Shown here: positions 42,943 to 54,030 of the stretch, piece after piece
How positions within the stretch are numbered: the stretch's first letter is position 1
How the letters are laid out: each line of letters begins with the position of its first letter
Assembly (NCBI RefSeq): GCF_002575655.3
Contig: NC_053036.3
Coordinates: 648,355,387 to 648,419,386 of the forward strand
DNA length: 64,000 bases
Direction of reading: 5' to 3'
DNA from: Aegilops tauschii subsp. strangulata
Lineage: Eukaryota > Streptophyta > Magnoliopsida > Poales > Poaceae
Notes under the pieces: generated by a model
The model's database searches: none
What the model saw: only the letters and a program-made list of their open reading frames with translations
What the model was told of the DNA's origin: nothing
Position numbers and translations under genes: made by a program

Positions 42943-45820
42943 CTAATCATCAACACGGGGGGGGGGGGGCACCGAGGCATGCGGGATCGCCGCAGCCGCA
43001 CGTAGAGCCGCCGCAGCCACCGAGTTCAACGGCTTGAGAACGCCGTCAAGCATCTTGTCTTTTGCCACCTTCGACTTGAGGCGTGGCGAGCAACCAGAGA
43101 GAGCGTCACGGAGGGCTCGGAGACGCATGGCTTTTTCCTCCATGCCAATCCACTTGGCTGGCTCGTCCCGGGCAAGCCTGGCGCTCCGACGATGCTCGGG
43201 GAGGGGCGCAGCCACAGCCTCGCCAGGCTCCTCGATGTCGACAAGCGACATGCTGGAGCGGCCACTGGTCACGGAGGCCCGCCCCGGCGAACCCGCAGGA
43301 ACGCAGTCAGGCGGCGAGGCCGCGACAGTTGGGGGAGCAAGGAGACGCCGCGGCGGGCTGCAGGTGAGCGGGGGGGCACCCAAGAGCCGCAGCATGGAGG
43401 AGAGCTGGAACCCGCCTCCGCGGCCACCGACGTGCATGGGAGCGGGGGCCCCAGCCCTCTCGCCCACAGGCTGCCAAAGGAGGACCGCCCGATTGTGCGC
43501 GAACGGAGGAGGCGGCTCGGCGAAGAAAGGGACGTAGGTCCCGTCGGCAGAGAAGGAATCGTCGCGGCTCCAAGCACGGACTGGACGGACCGCAACAATG
43601 CGCACCCCCCAGTGGCCGCCAAGCGGCCAGACGTCCCAGGGCACGCTCCGCGGGTTTTTCAGCAGAACCAAGACGCGGACCGTGGCCAGCTCCCGGCCGA
43701 AGAGCACCAACGGATCGATTTCCAGCACCTTCCCGAACCCCGAGAACATAGCAGGGATGCAGGTAGGGTTGATGAACTCCGCTGGGAAGCCGGTGGCGGC
43801 CAGCACCGCGCACACGTCCAGACGGGGAGAGACACGGTCGTACTCCTCCTCCGGGAAGAGGTCGATGCGCGCGCCCTCGTGCATGAAAGGTTGACGCCTG
43901 AGCGCCTCCGGCCTGTCCTCCCAAGACGCGAAGCGCAGGTACATGGCACCAACAGACGACGGAACCACCTCGGGAAGGAGATGGCCGATGTTGTCGAGCA
44001 CTGCAGCCTGCACTGCGAGAGTGTCGTTGTGGAAGGCGTTCGGGGGGACGATGACCACGACCGCAAGGCAATCCGTAGCCGCGTAGTCGCCCTCCGGCAT
44101 GAACACCTCCATGGCGTCCGGGCGCTCGGAGTCCGCAATGACGGACGGGAGTGAGTTCCCGGACGACACGGAGGATGCGGAGCGTAGGGAAACCCGCGAC
44201 TCCGACGAAGAGGAGACATGGTCGCGGAACCGCAGCAGCTCGGGAGGGATGCCGGTCGAGGCAGGAGTGGGGGCCGGCGCATCGGGGGCCACCCCCTGCA
44301 CTGCCACTCCCGGCGGGGAAGGCGGCGGCGAAAGGACGATGCCAGAGATGGAGATGTCGCGGGGGTGCGGGGGAGGCGCAACAAGGGCTACATCCGCCAG
44401 GTGAGGCGGAGGCGCAACCAGGTCATCGCAAGGCGAGGCCGGCGCCCCAAGCGGGGGCCCGCCCCCGGTCACCGCCGGGGAGGGGGTGGAGCTCGACTCG
44501 CCCACCTCCAGCCTCCAGGGCGGGATGGACGCAGCACGGGCAGAGGGAGCAGATGGACGCGCGCGCGGGTAGGGCGTGGACTGGCGACGGGCGGTGGGAG
44601 CGGGGGGTTTGGAGCCGCACGGCCGGGGAAGGACGCAGCCTTGGGAGAGGTAGGACGGCGCTTGGGGGCCATGGCACAGCGAGGGGACGACGCGCGGTGG
44701 CCGGACACGCGGCACCGCCGACACCGGACGGGGTCCCGGCAGTCCTTAACGTAGTGGCGGGTGGAAAGGCAACGGAAGCAGCCATGGAGAGAGAGCGGCG
44801 GATGGGGTGGGCGCGGGCTGGAGTGGGAGGGGTTGGCGACGGGAGAGAGAAGCGCGTGCTTGTAAGGGCTGGCCTCTCCCCCCGCAGCAGTAATGGCGGT
44901 AGATGGGAGTGGTTCGAAGGGACTAACGCAGGCGCTCGCCCCCGAGCTGGGCGCAGGAGGAGAGCCCGCTCCCCCCTCGCACGCGGTGTCGCCCAGGCAG
45001 GCGACAGTACGGATGGGCTGGGAGCGTGCCAGAGGGTCAGCGACCGCAGGGTCCGGGTTCGACCAATCAGAACTGAGAGGATCGGTCAGCGGCGTGGGCA
45101 GGGGGGAGGGGGGACGCTGCAGCGCCGCGTGGACGTGACACCGAATGGACAGCGGTTTAATGCGATCGCGACGGGCGGTGTTGGGAGCATTAACCCCCGA
45201 TTGGCGCAGGAGGCACCGCGCGCGCGCCTCGCTTTTACGCGACGCAACGACGTCAGCAGCAGCCTCGCGGAGGGAAGCATGGAGGCAGAGGTTGACGGCG
45301 ACGAGAAGCCCCGGCGCAACGGCGACCAGGAATTGGGTGACCGCCTCACTCGCCACCTGGACCGAGAACACCCGCGCGCCCGCCTGAACCGCCTTCAGCC
45401 GCTCCGGCGGCGCGCAGAAGAAGTACGAAAGGAGGGAGGAGACGCCGTCGCAAGAGAAGCACTCGGCGACGAACGGCACAACGACCCAGACGGTGCCAGG
45501 GACCGATAGCGATGGGAACGCGAGGTATCGAAAGGGACGCCGGAAAGGAAGGAGGCCATAACGCGAGAGCGGAAGGCGATACCTGGGTGGGGGACGAGGT
45601 CTACAGCGCTGGCGATGGGCGTCTCGACGGGGCACCCAGCAGCAGCAGAGTGGCCGGGGCGACGGACAAGGGGCGGAGCCGACACCCCCTCTAGCGCATC
45701 TGCGGCGCCGGCGGGGGATGGTGGGAGTGGTGGGTGCGATGGAGGTGGAGTGGCCGCGGAGGTGGAGGGGTCGCCGGCGTCACCTGGCGGGTCGCCAGGC
45801 GAGTCGCGAGAGCGCCCCAT
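42943..45820 (-). pseudogene. LINE-B ORF1: CCHC nucleic-acid-binding protein
   Basis: ATG at 45,818-45,820 (MGRSRDSPGD). The N-terminal part is proline/serine-rich. A frame change around 45,400-45,600 leads to the zinc region near 44,680-44,785: CFRCLSTRHYVKDC and CRRCRVSGHRASSPRC, two knuckle-like fingers (the second with five residues before the last C). A further frame change near 44,530-44,690 opens a 590-codon-range frame holding an RRM/DUF4283-like region (YLRFASWEDRPEALRRQPF, FSGFGKVLEIDPLVL) and a basic tail, ending at 42,943. ORF1 proteins coat the LINE RNA. Order is unusual for Triticeae LINEs as I recall them, where the DUF4283 region precedes the finger. Confidence 0.75.
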
Positions 45821-45850
45821 GTCTCTCCACCCTAAAATATTGATTCGGTA

Positions 45851-47567
45851 ACTCCTCTCTGTTCTTGCTCAATATGGATTCAGTCAGCGCACCCGGGACC
45901 TGGTGGCGATCTCCCTGGCATCTACTTCCTCGCGCGTCATCCTCAATGGCTCGCCGGGCACACCTTTCTTTCACAAACAAGGTCTACGTCAAGGCGACCC
46001 ACTCTCTCCGCTGCTCTTCCTGCTTGCCATTGACACCTTGCAGAAAATTCTGGAGAAAGCAACGGAAGCAGGCATCTTGAGTACCATCTGACATCGACAT
46101 GCTTGCCTTCGGATCAGCCTGTACGCCTATGACGCAACACTGTTCCTCAACCCAATCAAGACTGAAATTGAGGCACTTCAGGCCATCCTTGCTTCCTTTG
46201 GCCGCATCTCCAGGCTGCAGACCAACTTCAGTAAATCCTCAGCTTATCCTATCTGTTGTGCCGCAAGCATTGTTCAAGAGGTGCTTGATACTTTCGAGGG
46301 GAAGATCAGCTCGTTCCCTTGCAGATATCTCGGTCTGCCTCTTAGCACAAGGAAGCTCAGAAGAATTGATTTTCAGCTATTAATCGACAAGATTGCTGCC
46401 AAGCTTGCGGGATGGATAGGAAAACTCCTAAACAAGGCGGGTAGACTCACGCTCATCAACTCCGTGCTAACCTCAATCACTACCTACTACCTCACCCTCT
46501 TTGCACCTTCCAAGTGGATTATCAAGCGCATTGACAAGATTCGCTGTAGCTTCCTATGGAAAGGGATGAAGAAGCCAAAGGAGGGCATTGTGCTGTCAAT
46601 TGGAAGCAAGTTTGCACTCCAAAACATATGGGGGGCTTGGCATTAAAAATCTGGGAGCCTACAGTCGTGCCCTTTGCCTAAGATGGCCTTGGCATGCCTG
46701 GAAAAACCCATCTCGGCCTTGGACCAATGCCCCTCTTCCCTGCTCAGCGGATGAGATGAGTCTGTTCCGTGCTTCCACCACTGTTACTTTGGGAGACGGG
46801 AAGCTTGCCACTTTTTGGACCAGCAAATGGCTCTTAGGTTCAGCTCCGATAGACCTTGCCCCAAAGCTTTTCAGGTTGGCAATCAGAAAGAACTTGACGG
46901 TTGCGCTGCCCTCTCGAAGGACAAATGGATGAAGGGACTACAACACATCACCTCTTCTGAAGAGATCGAATCCTTCGTCGCCCTCTGGAACAAACTTCAG
47001 CAGGTTCAGCTCATCCAAGTGCCTGACTCCATCTCATGGCACTGGGCGGCTTCAGGGTCTTACTCCGCCAAGTCTGCCTACAACTGTCAACACATTGGAA
47101 CAATCAACAAGCCCTACCTGAATGCCATATGGAAACTCAAGATGGAAGGGAAAGTATGCTTCTTCACTTGGCTGCTGATTCAGAACAGACTACCAACTGC
47201 CGATAGACTCCGTGACCGTAGCAGCCAACATGATGACAAATGCTCTCTCTGTGATCAGATTATAGAATCTGCGGCTCACCTCTTCTGTCAATGCCCTTTC
47301 GCTGCTGAAGTGTGGTACAAGCTTGGTACTTTGATTCCTGCTACCCTTCATGTAACCATTAGCTCCTTCCACTCCATTGACAAATGGTGGCAACATCTCG
47401 CCGAAGGGCCAAAGCAAACGGCTGTTACCGGAGCATACTTCGCATGGCATATTTGGAAAGAGAGGAATATGCGAATCTTCACTAATACGGCATCTAGCCC
47501 CGCCTCTGTTGTAGATGGACTGATCAATGACCTGCAGCTGATTAGACTGAATGTAGGAGAACCTTAG
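45851..47567 (+). pseudogene. LINE-A part 3: RT C-terminus and zf-RVT
   Basis: LINE-A resumes after the LINE-B TSD. ASTSSRVILNGSPGTPFFHK and GLRQGDPLSPLLFLLAID are the next RT blocks. The active-site block reads LYAYDATLFLNP (46,118-46,153), where YADD is expected: the first catalytic aspartate of the pair is Y. Then RYLGLPLSTRKLRRIDFQ, AGRLTLINSVL, and the zf-RVT part (FTWLLIQNRLPTADRLRD, CSLCDQIIESAAHLFCQCPF), then IWKERNMRIF. The stop is at 47,565-47,567. At least three frame changes (around 46,090, 46,280 and 46,640-46,820) separate the pieces. Confidence 0.88.
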
Positions 47568-47829
47568 CTGATCAAGCATGTATAGGCAGCGCCTGGGGCG
47601 ACTGCAGCTTGTTTCTCTTTTGACCCTTTCTCCTGTCCTCTGTCTCCAACTTGTTTTCCCTTGTACTCCCTCCGTCCGGAAATACTCTTCGGAGGAATGA
47701 ATGTATCTAGACATATTTTAGTTTTAGATGCATTCATTTGTATCCATTTTTGCGACAAGTATTTTCGGACGAAGGGAGTACATCCCTAATCTATAAGGCA
47801 GAGCACCTGCCATTTTACTTAAAAAAAAA
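47568..47829 (+). mobile_element. LINE-A 3' UTR and poly-A tail
   Basis: Non-coding tail of LINE-A ending in nine A at 47,821-47,829. It is interrupted by a Stowaway MITE (47,666-47,778). The motif CATTTTACTTAAAAAAAAA closes the element. Confidence 0.75.
47666..47778. mobile_element. Stowaway MITE in the LINE-A 3' UTR
   Basis: 113 bp from CTCCCTCCGTCCGGAAATAC to GTATTTTCGGACGAAGGGAG, near-perfect inverted repeats, flanked by TA (47,664-47,665 and 47,779-47,780). Confidence 0.93.
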
Positions 47830-48212
47830 GGAGGCACGTTGGTGGTCACCAAGGTGAGGATGTTCACGTACATTGTTTGTCTCAGATTAGTGCGATGAAA
47901 AAGGCGAAAAATGACGAATCGTAGCAAACATCATAAACGGTTCAAAATTGGATGAAAGAAATACAATTAATCATGTCCTGTGTTCACAACACGTGGACAT
48001 TATAAAATTGCTAGGACGATTATATGTTGTCGTCGTCGTTCCTCCTCATCTTCATAAAATACGATCTTCATAGGAACGTCTAGCCCCTTGATCGGGCATA
48101 CAATGAAGAATGAGCTAGGTATGGGAAAATATATAATAGAACACCTGCACCCAAGCCCTCTCTATCTAGCCATCCATTCTTCGCATCGCGATTCATGCAA
48201 ATCGATTTTTTT
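47830..48212. other. Unassigned spacer
   Basis: No gene seen; AT-rich. Confidence 0.3.
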
Positions 48213-48388
48213 TTTGTTTCTCTTACATAAAACATGTTTTGAAGTTCAAACTTTTGCAGCGTGGCAAAGTTCAAACTTTTATGTTTGACAAAAAATTCTG
48301 AAAGATTTGTCCTAGATTCTAGATAGAAAGCTTTGCCATGCTGTAAAAGTTTGAACTTCAAGACATCTTTTATGTGAGAGAAACAAAA
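48213..48388. repeat. Foldback inverted repeat
   Basis: Arms of about 54 bp: TTTGTTTCTCTTACATAAAA...GTTCAAACTTTTGCAGCGTGGCAAAG (48,213-48,270) and CTTTGCCATGCTGTAAAAGTTTGAAC...TTTTATGTGAGAGAAACAAA (48,331-48,387), separated by about 60 bp. Likely the core of a small MITE; no clear TSD. Confidence 0.75.
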
Positions 48389-48513
48389 AAGAGAAAATTT
48401 CATATGGAAAGTTAGTTGTGTTGCACAGATCTTAAAGCAATATTGAACAGCCAGGATACCAGGGCCGGGGTGTAGGGGTTCTAAAAATCCACGTCCGCTA
48501 GGTATGTATACTA

Positions 48514-48969
48514 CTAGTACTCTTTCTGAGTTTCTGAGGGGCAGATGGCCTCGAAGACCGGCAGCCTGGGTCGACTCCTAGGGCCATAGAGCACCCTGTC
48601 CGCTTTGATCGACTGCTGGGGCGTGAACTGCCATGGCTCCGACTCTGGGCTCGGCACCGCCGTCAACTGCAAGGTACCTGTCTCGCCTCCAGCCATCGGC
48701 AGAGCGTAAAAGAGACCGGGCGCCGCAGGCCGCAACTGGCCGTCGTAGAAGCCGTGGTAGTCCGGAGCCACCCCGTTCCCCGAGACCGGCGGCGACCAAG
48801 GAGACGGGTAGATGGGCGTGCCGCTGTAGCCGTAGCCACGTTCGCCGCCAGCGTCCGTCGTGATGATCTGGGCCGGCGCCGGCGGCGAATAGTAGGAGCC
48901 GCGGTCGTATGGAGGCACGAAGATGGGCGGCGAGGACGGCGGGGTGAGAAAGACCTTGTAGTCGTCCAT
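48514..48969 (-). CDS. Small proline-rich protein gene, 151 aa, unknown function
   Basis: ATG at 48,967-48,969 in a strong plant context (GCCATGGAC); the frame is open to a stop at 48,514. A TATATATA box lies at 49,109-49,116 on the minus strand, giving a plausible leader of about 110 nt that contains a perfect 24 bp tandem duplication (49,043-49,090). The peptide is rich in P, S, G and Y (LTPPSSPPIFVPPYDRGSYY, PIYPSPWSPPVSGNG) with no signal peptide or membrane segment. It ends with EPWQFTPQQSIKADRVLYGP, a block also found in the decayed copy at 53,440-54,030. I do not recognise the family. It could be a real gene or one exon of a larger decayed gene. Confidence 0.5.
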   Translation of the reverse strand: MDDYKVFLTPPSSPPIFVPPYDRGSYYSPPAPAQIITTDAGGERGYGYSGTPIYPSPWSPPVSGNGVAPDYHGFYDGQLRPAAPGLFYALPMAGGETGTLQLTAVPSPESEPWQFTPQQSIKADRVLYGPRSRPRLPVFEAICPSETQKEY

Positions 48970-49108
48970 GGCCTCCTGCTGCACGTACAGACGGACTCGC
49001 CGAAAGCAAAGGGATCAAGGAGAAGCTAGCGCCTGCACGTACGTAGATTATATGCGTCGTGAGGATGTAGATTATATGCGTCGTGAGGATCCACGGAGGC
49101 GAGTAGAG

Positions 49109-49116
49109 TATATATA
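49109..49116 (-). promoter_or_regulatory. TATA box of the small proline-rich gene
   Basis: TATATATA about 140 bp upstream of the ATG at 48,969. Assigned by position and composition only. Confidence 0.45.
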
Positions 49117-49529
49117 ACACAACACGAGGCAAACGTAGATATCCGCTCGTTTAAATTAAACTTCCGTGCAGATATATAGAGTTTGTGTCAGAGTTCGGTT
49201 ACGATACGTACGTATAGTACTACTCTCGGCCGGTCTGCAACAAGGTCACGTTTGATGATTCTGCGTTACGAACCGGTTGATCAGAGATGGGTTTTTTCGG
49301 GAGCCTTTAGCCATGGATGGGCATATTTGGCGAACGTTCCCATAGAGCATGGCATTTGTTTTACCTGAATTCTTAAAAGTGCAGTTGCGCTCTTTGACGA
49401 ATCCGGGCGCACGCGCTGCAGCCGTTCACTGGCTCGCGGCCCGCATGATCATCATTCAGATTTAGAAAGCTGTCCACCCATTCATTCTATATATGGAAAG
49501 ATTCTCTACAACAGTACGTTGATATTTCG

Positions 49530-51290
49530 TCACCTGGTCCGACCAACCATGTGAACTCAACGATGATGTAGCATGAATTAATTTGGTATGAGAAAATTTT
49601 AAAAAGCTATAACTTTCAAACCATGTGTCAGAATTATGATCTGTTTTCACCGTTGGGTTTCTCGTGACAAACTCTTCAAAACTAGATCCTATATGAATAT
49701 GTTTTGAAGTTTTTTTTTCAAAAGCAACTTTGATGCTAGATGAGGCAACTTTAGTGCTAAACCGGAGCAACTTTGATGCTAGATAAATTGCATCGTGTGT
49801 ATTAGTTGCCAACGATACTTGTCTGCAATAGTCTAATAGTAGATGGTTACCATGGTTGTGTGCAATAGTAGCATACTAATAGTTGTGTGCAATAGTCTAA
49901 TAGTATATGGTTACCATTGTTGCTAAGTTGCAGACATCGGAAACTAATTTGTAGATAGTTTAGTTGCCAACGATACTGTGAAAGTTGTTTACCGTAGAGT
50001 GGAAAGTAGTTTAACATAGTTTCTATGTTGTCTCCCTCAGAAACCAAGTTGCTTATATTGCTGCGAAGTTGCCTACGGGTGATCCCCAATTGACTAAAAT
50101 ACTAAGGAAGTTGTCAATCAAGGGACATAAGTTGCCTACAATGTCGAATGTTTTTTGTGGGATGTCTATCATGATTTCACATTTCGAAACTATGTGCGGA
50201 TGGATGGTATGAGAGCCTTTTTCTTTCCTTTTTCAGGGTAGTTTGCCCGCCTACGCTATTGAGCACGCAGGTGTTGGCTAACCAGGTCATGGGTGTTGAC
50301 TAGTTGTAAAAGGCGGGATAGATGAGAAGTTGCGTAGGGGTGATGAGAAATTTCATAGGGGGCAGATCAGACAGCTGCCTGCAAATTTACACAAGTTGTT
50401 CATATTTTGGCAGGGGTTGCCCGCGAAAATCATTGAAATCTCCTGATATAATGATGAAAAACATACATGAGTTGCTTGTTGAATGCACTGGAGTTGCACA
50501 AAAACATACTGAAAGTTGTCTGCATGACTAGTGAGTAGCCTACATTATTCTATGTTGCATACAATACTTTTTGAGTGTGGTAACCAACTTCGTTTCATAT
50601 ATAGGCAACTTAGCAACATTCACGGACAAGTTTTTAATATATTGTAGGCAACTGGAATAGAAATGGCAGTCAACTGAGCATCACTAACAGGCAACTTCAT
50701 AATGTTTTTAGGCAACTTAGAAAAAACAATTATAAGAAACTTCATAATATTGTAGGCAACTAATTTGTGAAGTTAGACAACTGAGCAGTAATGGTAGGTA
50801 ACTAATTACCAATAGTAGGTAAACTAGGCATCAATAATAGGCCAATTTCATAGTATTGTATGCAACTGGGCATCAATAATAGGAAATTAAACATCCATGG
50901 TAAGCAACTGAGCAACCATGGTAGACAAGTTGTGATAATGTTAGCAAAACTCGTTGATACACATGGTGCAATGAAGTTTCTTATTTGTAGCATTAAAGGT
51001 GTCTCATGTTTTATGCGATTTTCTCATTTTTACAGAAACCAACCTAATAAGCAGTCATACTACGCAAAAATGAAGTTGCTTTCCTATAGCACTAAAGTTG
51101 CCTTCATCGGACCCAAAGTTGCCTTCATCGGACCCAAAGTTGCCTCGAAAAAAGTTCGAAGAACTTGTCGCGAGAAACCCAGCTGTGAAAACGAAATTGG
51201 ATTTCTACACTTAAATTAAAAGTTACAGGTTTTCAATTTTTTTAACCTCAAATAAATACACGTGGAGACAAGATTTCTTTTTTGATGGAC
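49530..51290. mobile_element. Palindromic non-coding element with long inverted ends (MULE-like?)
   Basis: Left arm near 49,575-49,690 and right arm near 51,130-51,263 are diverged inverted repeats: TATAACTTTCAAACC / TGTAACTTTTAATTT, then CGTTTTCACAGCTGGGTTTCTCGCGAC against TGTTTTCACCGTTGGGTTTCTCGTGAC. Inside, short GTTGCC-type motifs switch strand symmetrically. No coding region; ends and TSD not fixed. GC-rich inverted segments (GGGCGCACGCGCT at 49,406; AGCGCTCGGGCGCCC at 51,350) may be the outermost ends. Long inverted ends suggest a Mutator-like non-autonomous element. Confidence 0.55.
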
Positions 51291-51299
51291 CGGGTCAGG

Positions 51300-53400
51300 T
51301 GCGTCGGCTGCTCCTTCCATATTTGGAAGAGCGCTCAATCCCACCAACCAGCGCTCGGGCGCCCGCTCGTCAGGTCCTTTGTTTTATGTTCGTCAAGCAG
51401 TTTTCAGTGAAACTGGGTGCCCTTTTTCCAAAACTTTCATGGCATTTGTTTAATTTTGTGTGCAAAAAATTCATCCAAACTGCTACGTAAGTTGAAGATG
51501 TGTGTGCGTTCATAAAAGTGAGTGTATGTGTGTATATATGAACGCTTGCGTCTGTATTGTGTTCAGAAAAAGAAACTAGGGCATTCGTTAGCAGTTTTCA
51601 CCTGGCGAACATTTGCCACTTACTTTTTCAGTTATCCTTTTACGTGTGGTCACGGCCAGCCATGTGTTTTGCTTCCTCCTCAAGTTCAACTCTGGCCGGG
51701 CTCCAAAAAAAAAGGACTCTTGCCCCATACTCTATAGAAGCTACCCCTGAAAAACGGTGTAGAAGCTGGAGGCAGATTTTTGGTTTATAGGGACATCGAC
51801 ATTCTATATGGAAAAAAAATTAGTAATTCAAAAAAAGTCAAAAATTTCTGAAATAGTTTTTGAAATAAACTTGACCTTTTATTGTACTCGTGAGAAAAAA
51901 ATCCACAAAGATAAAATCTTGCTTTGACTTCTTTTCAAAAAAAGACAAAAATTTGGCCAAAATAGTGTGAATAGTGACCAATAATAGCAAGTAAAATTTA
52001 TTTATTTTGCTGTGAAGTCAACTTTGTTTTTTTCGTGAAAATTTATATACTAGTGCAAAAGTAATTCAAGTTTTTTGTCAAAATAGTTCTTATCTATTTT
52101 GACTTTTTATTTAAATATTAAAAACCCCATATAGGATGCATATACAACCAGAAACCAAAGTGTATTTCCATGTAGAAGCTCCGCTTTCTCCATGACGCAA
52201 AAGATAAAGCCTCCATGGTAGGCCCCCTGGAATTAAATCAATCGAGTATCTCACATGTTCGCTCTGTCCTCTACTTTTTGCACTAAAAACTTTTGATCTA
52301 TTTATCAAACATCATGACAATACAAAGAGCATCAGAAGAAGCAAAAAATTGTACTCATCTCGTAGACCATCTAGCGACGACTAAAAGCACTGAAGTGAGA
52401 CAAAGACGCGCCACCATCTTTGCCCCTCCTGCACAATAGCCGGACGAACCTTGTTTTAGTAGATAGTTGGAAAGTCTTCGTGATAAGGCCCAAAGGACCA
52501 GAGCACCAGAACAACAACCATCATCAATGAAGAGAAGAACCATCATCAATAAAGAGAAGCATAGATTTAAAGAATCCAATCCGTAGACATGAGTGCAAAC
52601 AAATGAAGATCAAGTCCATGCGGATTTATTGAAGACAAACACCGACTTAATCTTGTGGTATTCACAAGAAACACAACTCCACACACACCCTCCAATGGCA
52701 CTAGATGCATCGATTCGGCGGGGAATAGGTGGAGAGAACCCTGTTACATCTTCAGAGGGCCATTACTGCCTCGTCTTTCTAAGTATGACACAAACCCTTA
52801 ATAGACTAAAACACACCTAAAAACAAAGTAGTAGTCCTAACATTAGCAAGGGCAGGTATCAATGACGCCTGCATGGCCTTAAGTCCACAAGAGACGAGGC
52901 AGATCGGTGGCGGTGCAACGTTGGCTCCATCCTCAACAGCTTGCTCTCTTCTCAACCGAACTGCAAATCAATATTTGTGAATTGTTTAGTTGGTAGAGGC
53001 AGCCTCCAAGGTGCTTGCAAAAATATTCTATTATTGTGCATATAATAAAAAAAGTGTTGTATTTCTATTCAGAGTAACAATATAATAAATTACATAATTA
53101 TTACCAGAAATCACCTGATTATTGTTTATGAGGATAATATTTTTGGTCGTATCGATAGAGGCCATGTCAGCATCAATATACCTCATAGAGGCCCCACACT
53201 CCTGTCAAGACATCAAAAAAAAACTACGAGTGATTAGTGACTCCAAGACCGTGCCTCCACAAGATTACAACATCGAAGATGTTGTTACCGTACAATTCCA
53301 AGAGCTAGATCTGAGGCTTTTGCCACAAGAGAATATTGGGTGGGAGAGGTGAGGAAGATCCACACGATCGGTGCCTCGGTGGTGTGCTACATCGACCCAG
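51300..53400. other. Unassigned repeats, no gene
   Basis: 51,480-51,560 has a TGTGTGTATATATGAACGC-type simple sequence. 51,780-52,130 is AT-rich with many AAAAAA runs. 52,360-53,000 looks like a dispersed Triticeae repeat I recall only vaguely (ATCTTTGCCCCTCCTGCACA, CACACACCCTCCAATGGCAC, GGACACAAACCCT-like). None gives a reliable frame. Confidence 0.35.
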
Positions 53401-53439
53401 GGCTCACTTTCGGGCACCGCCATGGCCCGTAAAAGATGT

Positions 53440-54030
53440 TTCACCATCAATTTGAACCGAGTGTTTCATGTTTTGGGAAGCACTTTTGACCTGCCGCCGT
53501 GGCCCAACAAAGTGTTCCACAACCTGCCGCCTGGGCCGGCTCATGGGGCCATAGAGCCTGGTGTCCGCCGCGAGCAACTGCTCCGGCGTCAGCTGCCACG
53601 GCTCCTTCTGTGTGCTCGGCGTCGTCCATGTACCAGCTCCACCAACTCTCGACGACAGCGTGCAAAGCAGACGGACAACTGCTGCCGTCGAAGTATCCGC
53701 CGAGGCCGGCCGCCTGAGCTACCCCGTTCGCGAATATCAACGTCGACCAAGGAGAAGGAGAAGCAGCCGGAGTTGCTGCTCCGTTCCCAAAGGCTGGGGT
53801 CGGCCAAGGAAAAGAAGGGCAGAACAGCGACGTGTAGTCGAAGCCGCCGGCTCACAGGTGGGGGCTGGGATATTGGGGTCGGCGTTCTCCTTGGAGTCCT
53901 CGCCGACCGCAGCATTGGTGCCCTTCTTGACCTTGCGGCGACGGCGGTGGCGGTGCTCGGTGCCCGTAACTTAGGATTCGCAGCTTCCACCACGACGGCT
54001 GCGGCTGCGGCGGCGACCATGATCGTCGTC
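53440..54030 (-). pseudogene. Decayed paralogue of the small proline-rich gene
   Basis: Read on the minus strand from about 54,020. Pieces in different frames give FDYTSLFCPSFPWPTPAFGN, SPWSTLIFANGVAQAAGLGG YFDG, and then KEPWQLTPEQLLAADTRLYG P followed by SRPRRQVVEH. These correspond in order to SPWSPPVSGNGVAP...FYDG and EPWQFTPQQSIKADRVLYGP of the gene at 48,514-48,969. An ATG at 54,018-54,020 starts an alanine-rich N-terminus absent from that gene. At least two frameshifts are needed, so this is a pseudogene. Function unknown. Confidence 0.6.

Larger units (their letters stand above)
38977..45839 (-). mobile_element. LINE-B, near full-length non-LTR retrotransposon
   Basis: Minus-strand element of 6.86 kb flanked by TTGATTCGGT(A) (38,966-38,976 and 45,840-45,850). 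Its poly-A tail is the run of T on the plus strand at 38,977-38,984. The ORF1 start lies only about 20 bp inside the 5' end, so the 5' UTR is very short or trimmed. It carries ORF1 with two CCHC fingers, then ORF2 with endonuclease, reverse transcriptase and a zf-RVT region. It is GC-rich compared with its host LINE-A. ORF1 has frameshifts and ORF2 several stops, so it is inactive. Confidence 0.9.

Noticed and set aside
41847..45509. Plus-strand frames of 321, 320 and 452 codons
   Set aside because: Antisense of LINE-B ORF1 and ORF2, which show real motifs on the minus strand; high GC removes stops from the opposite strand.
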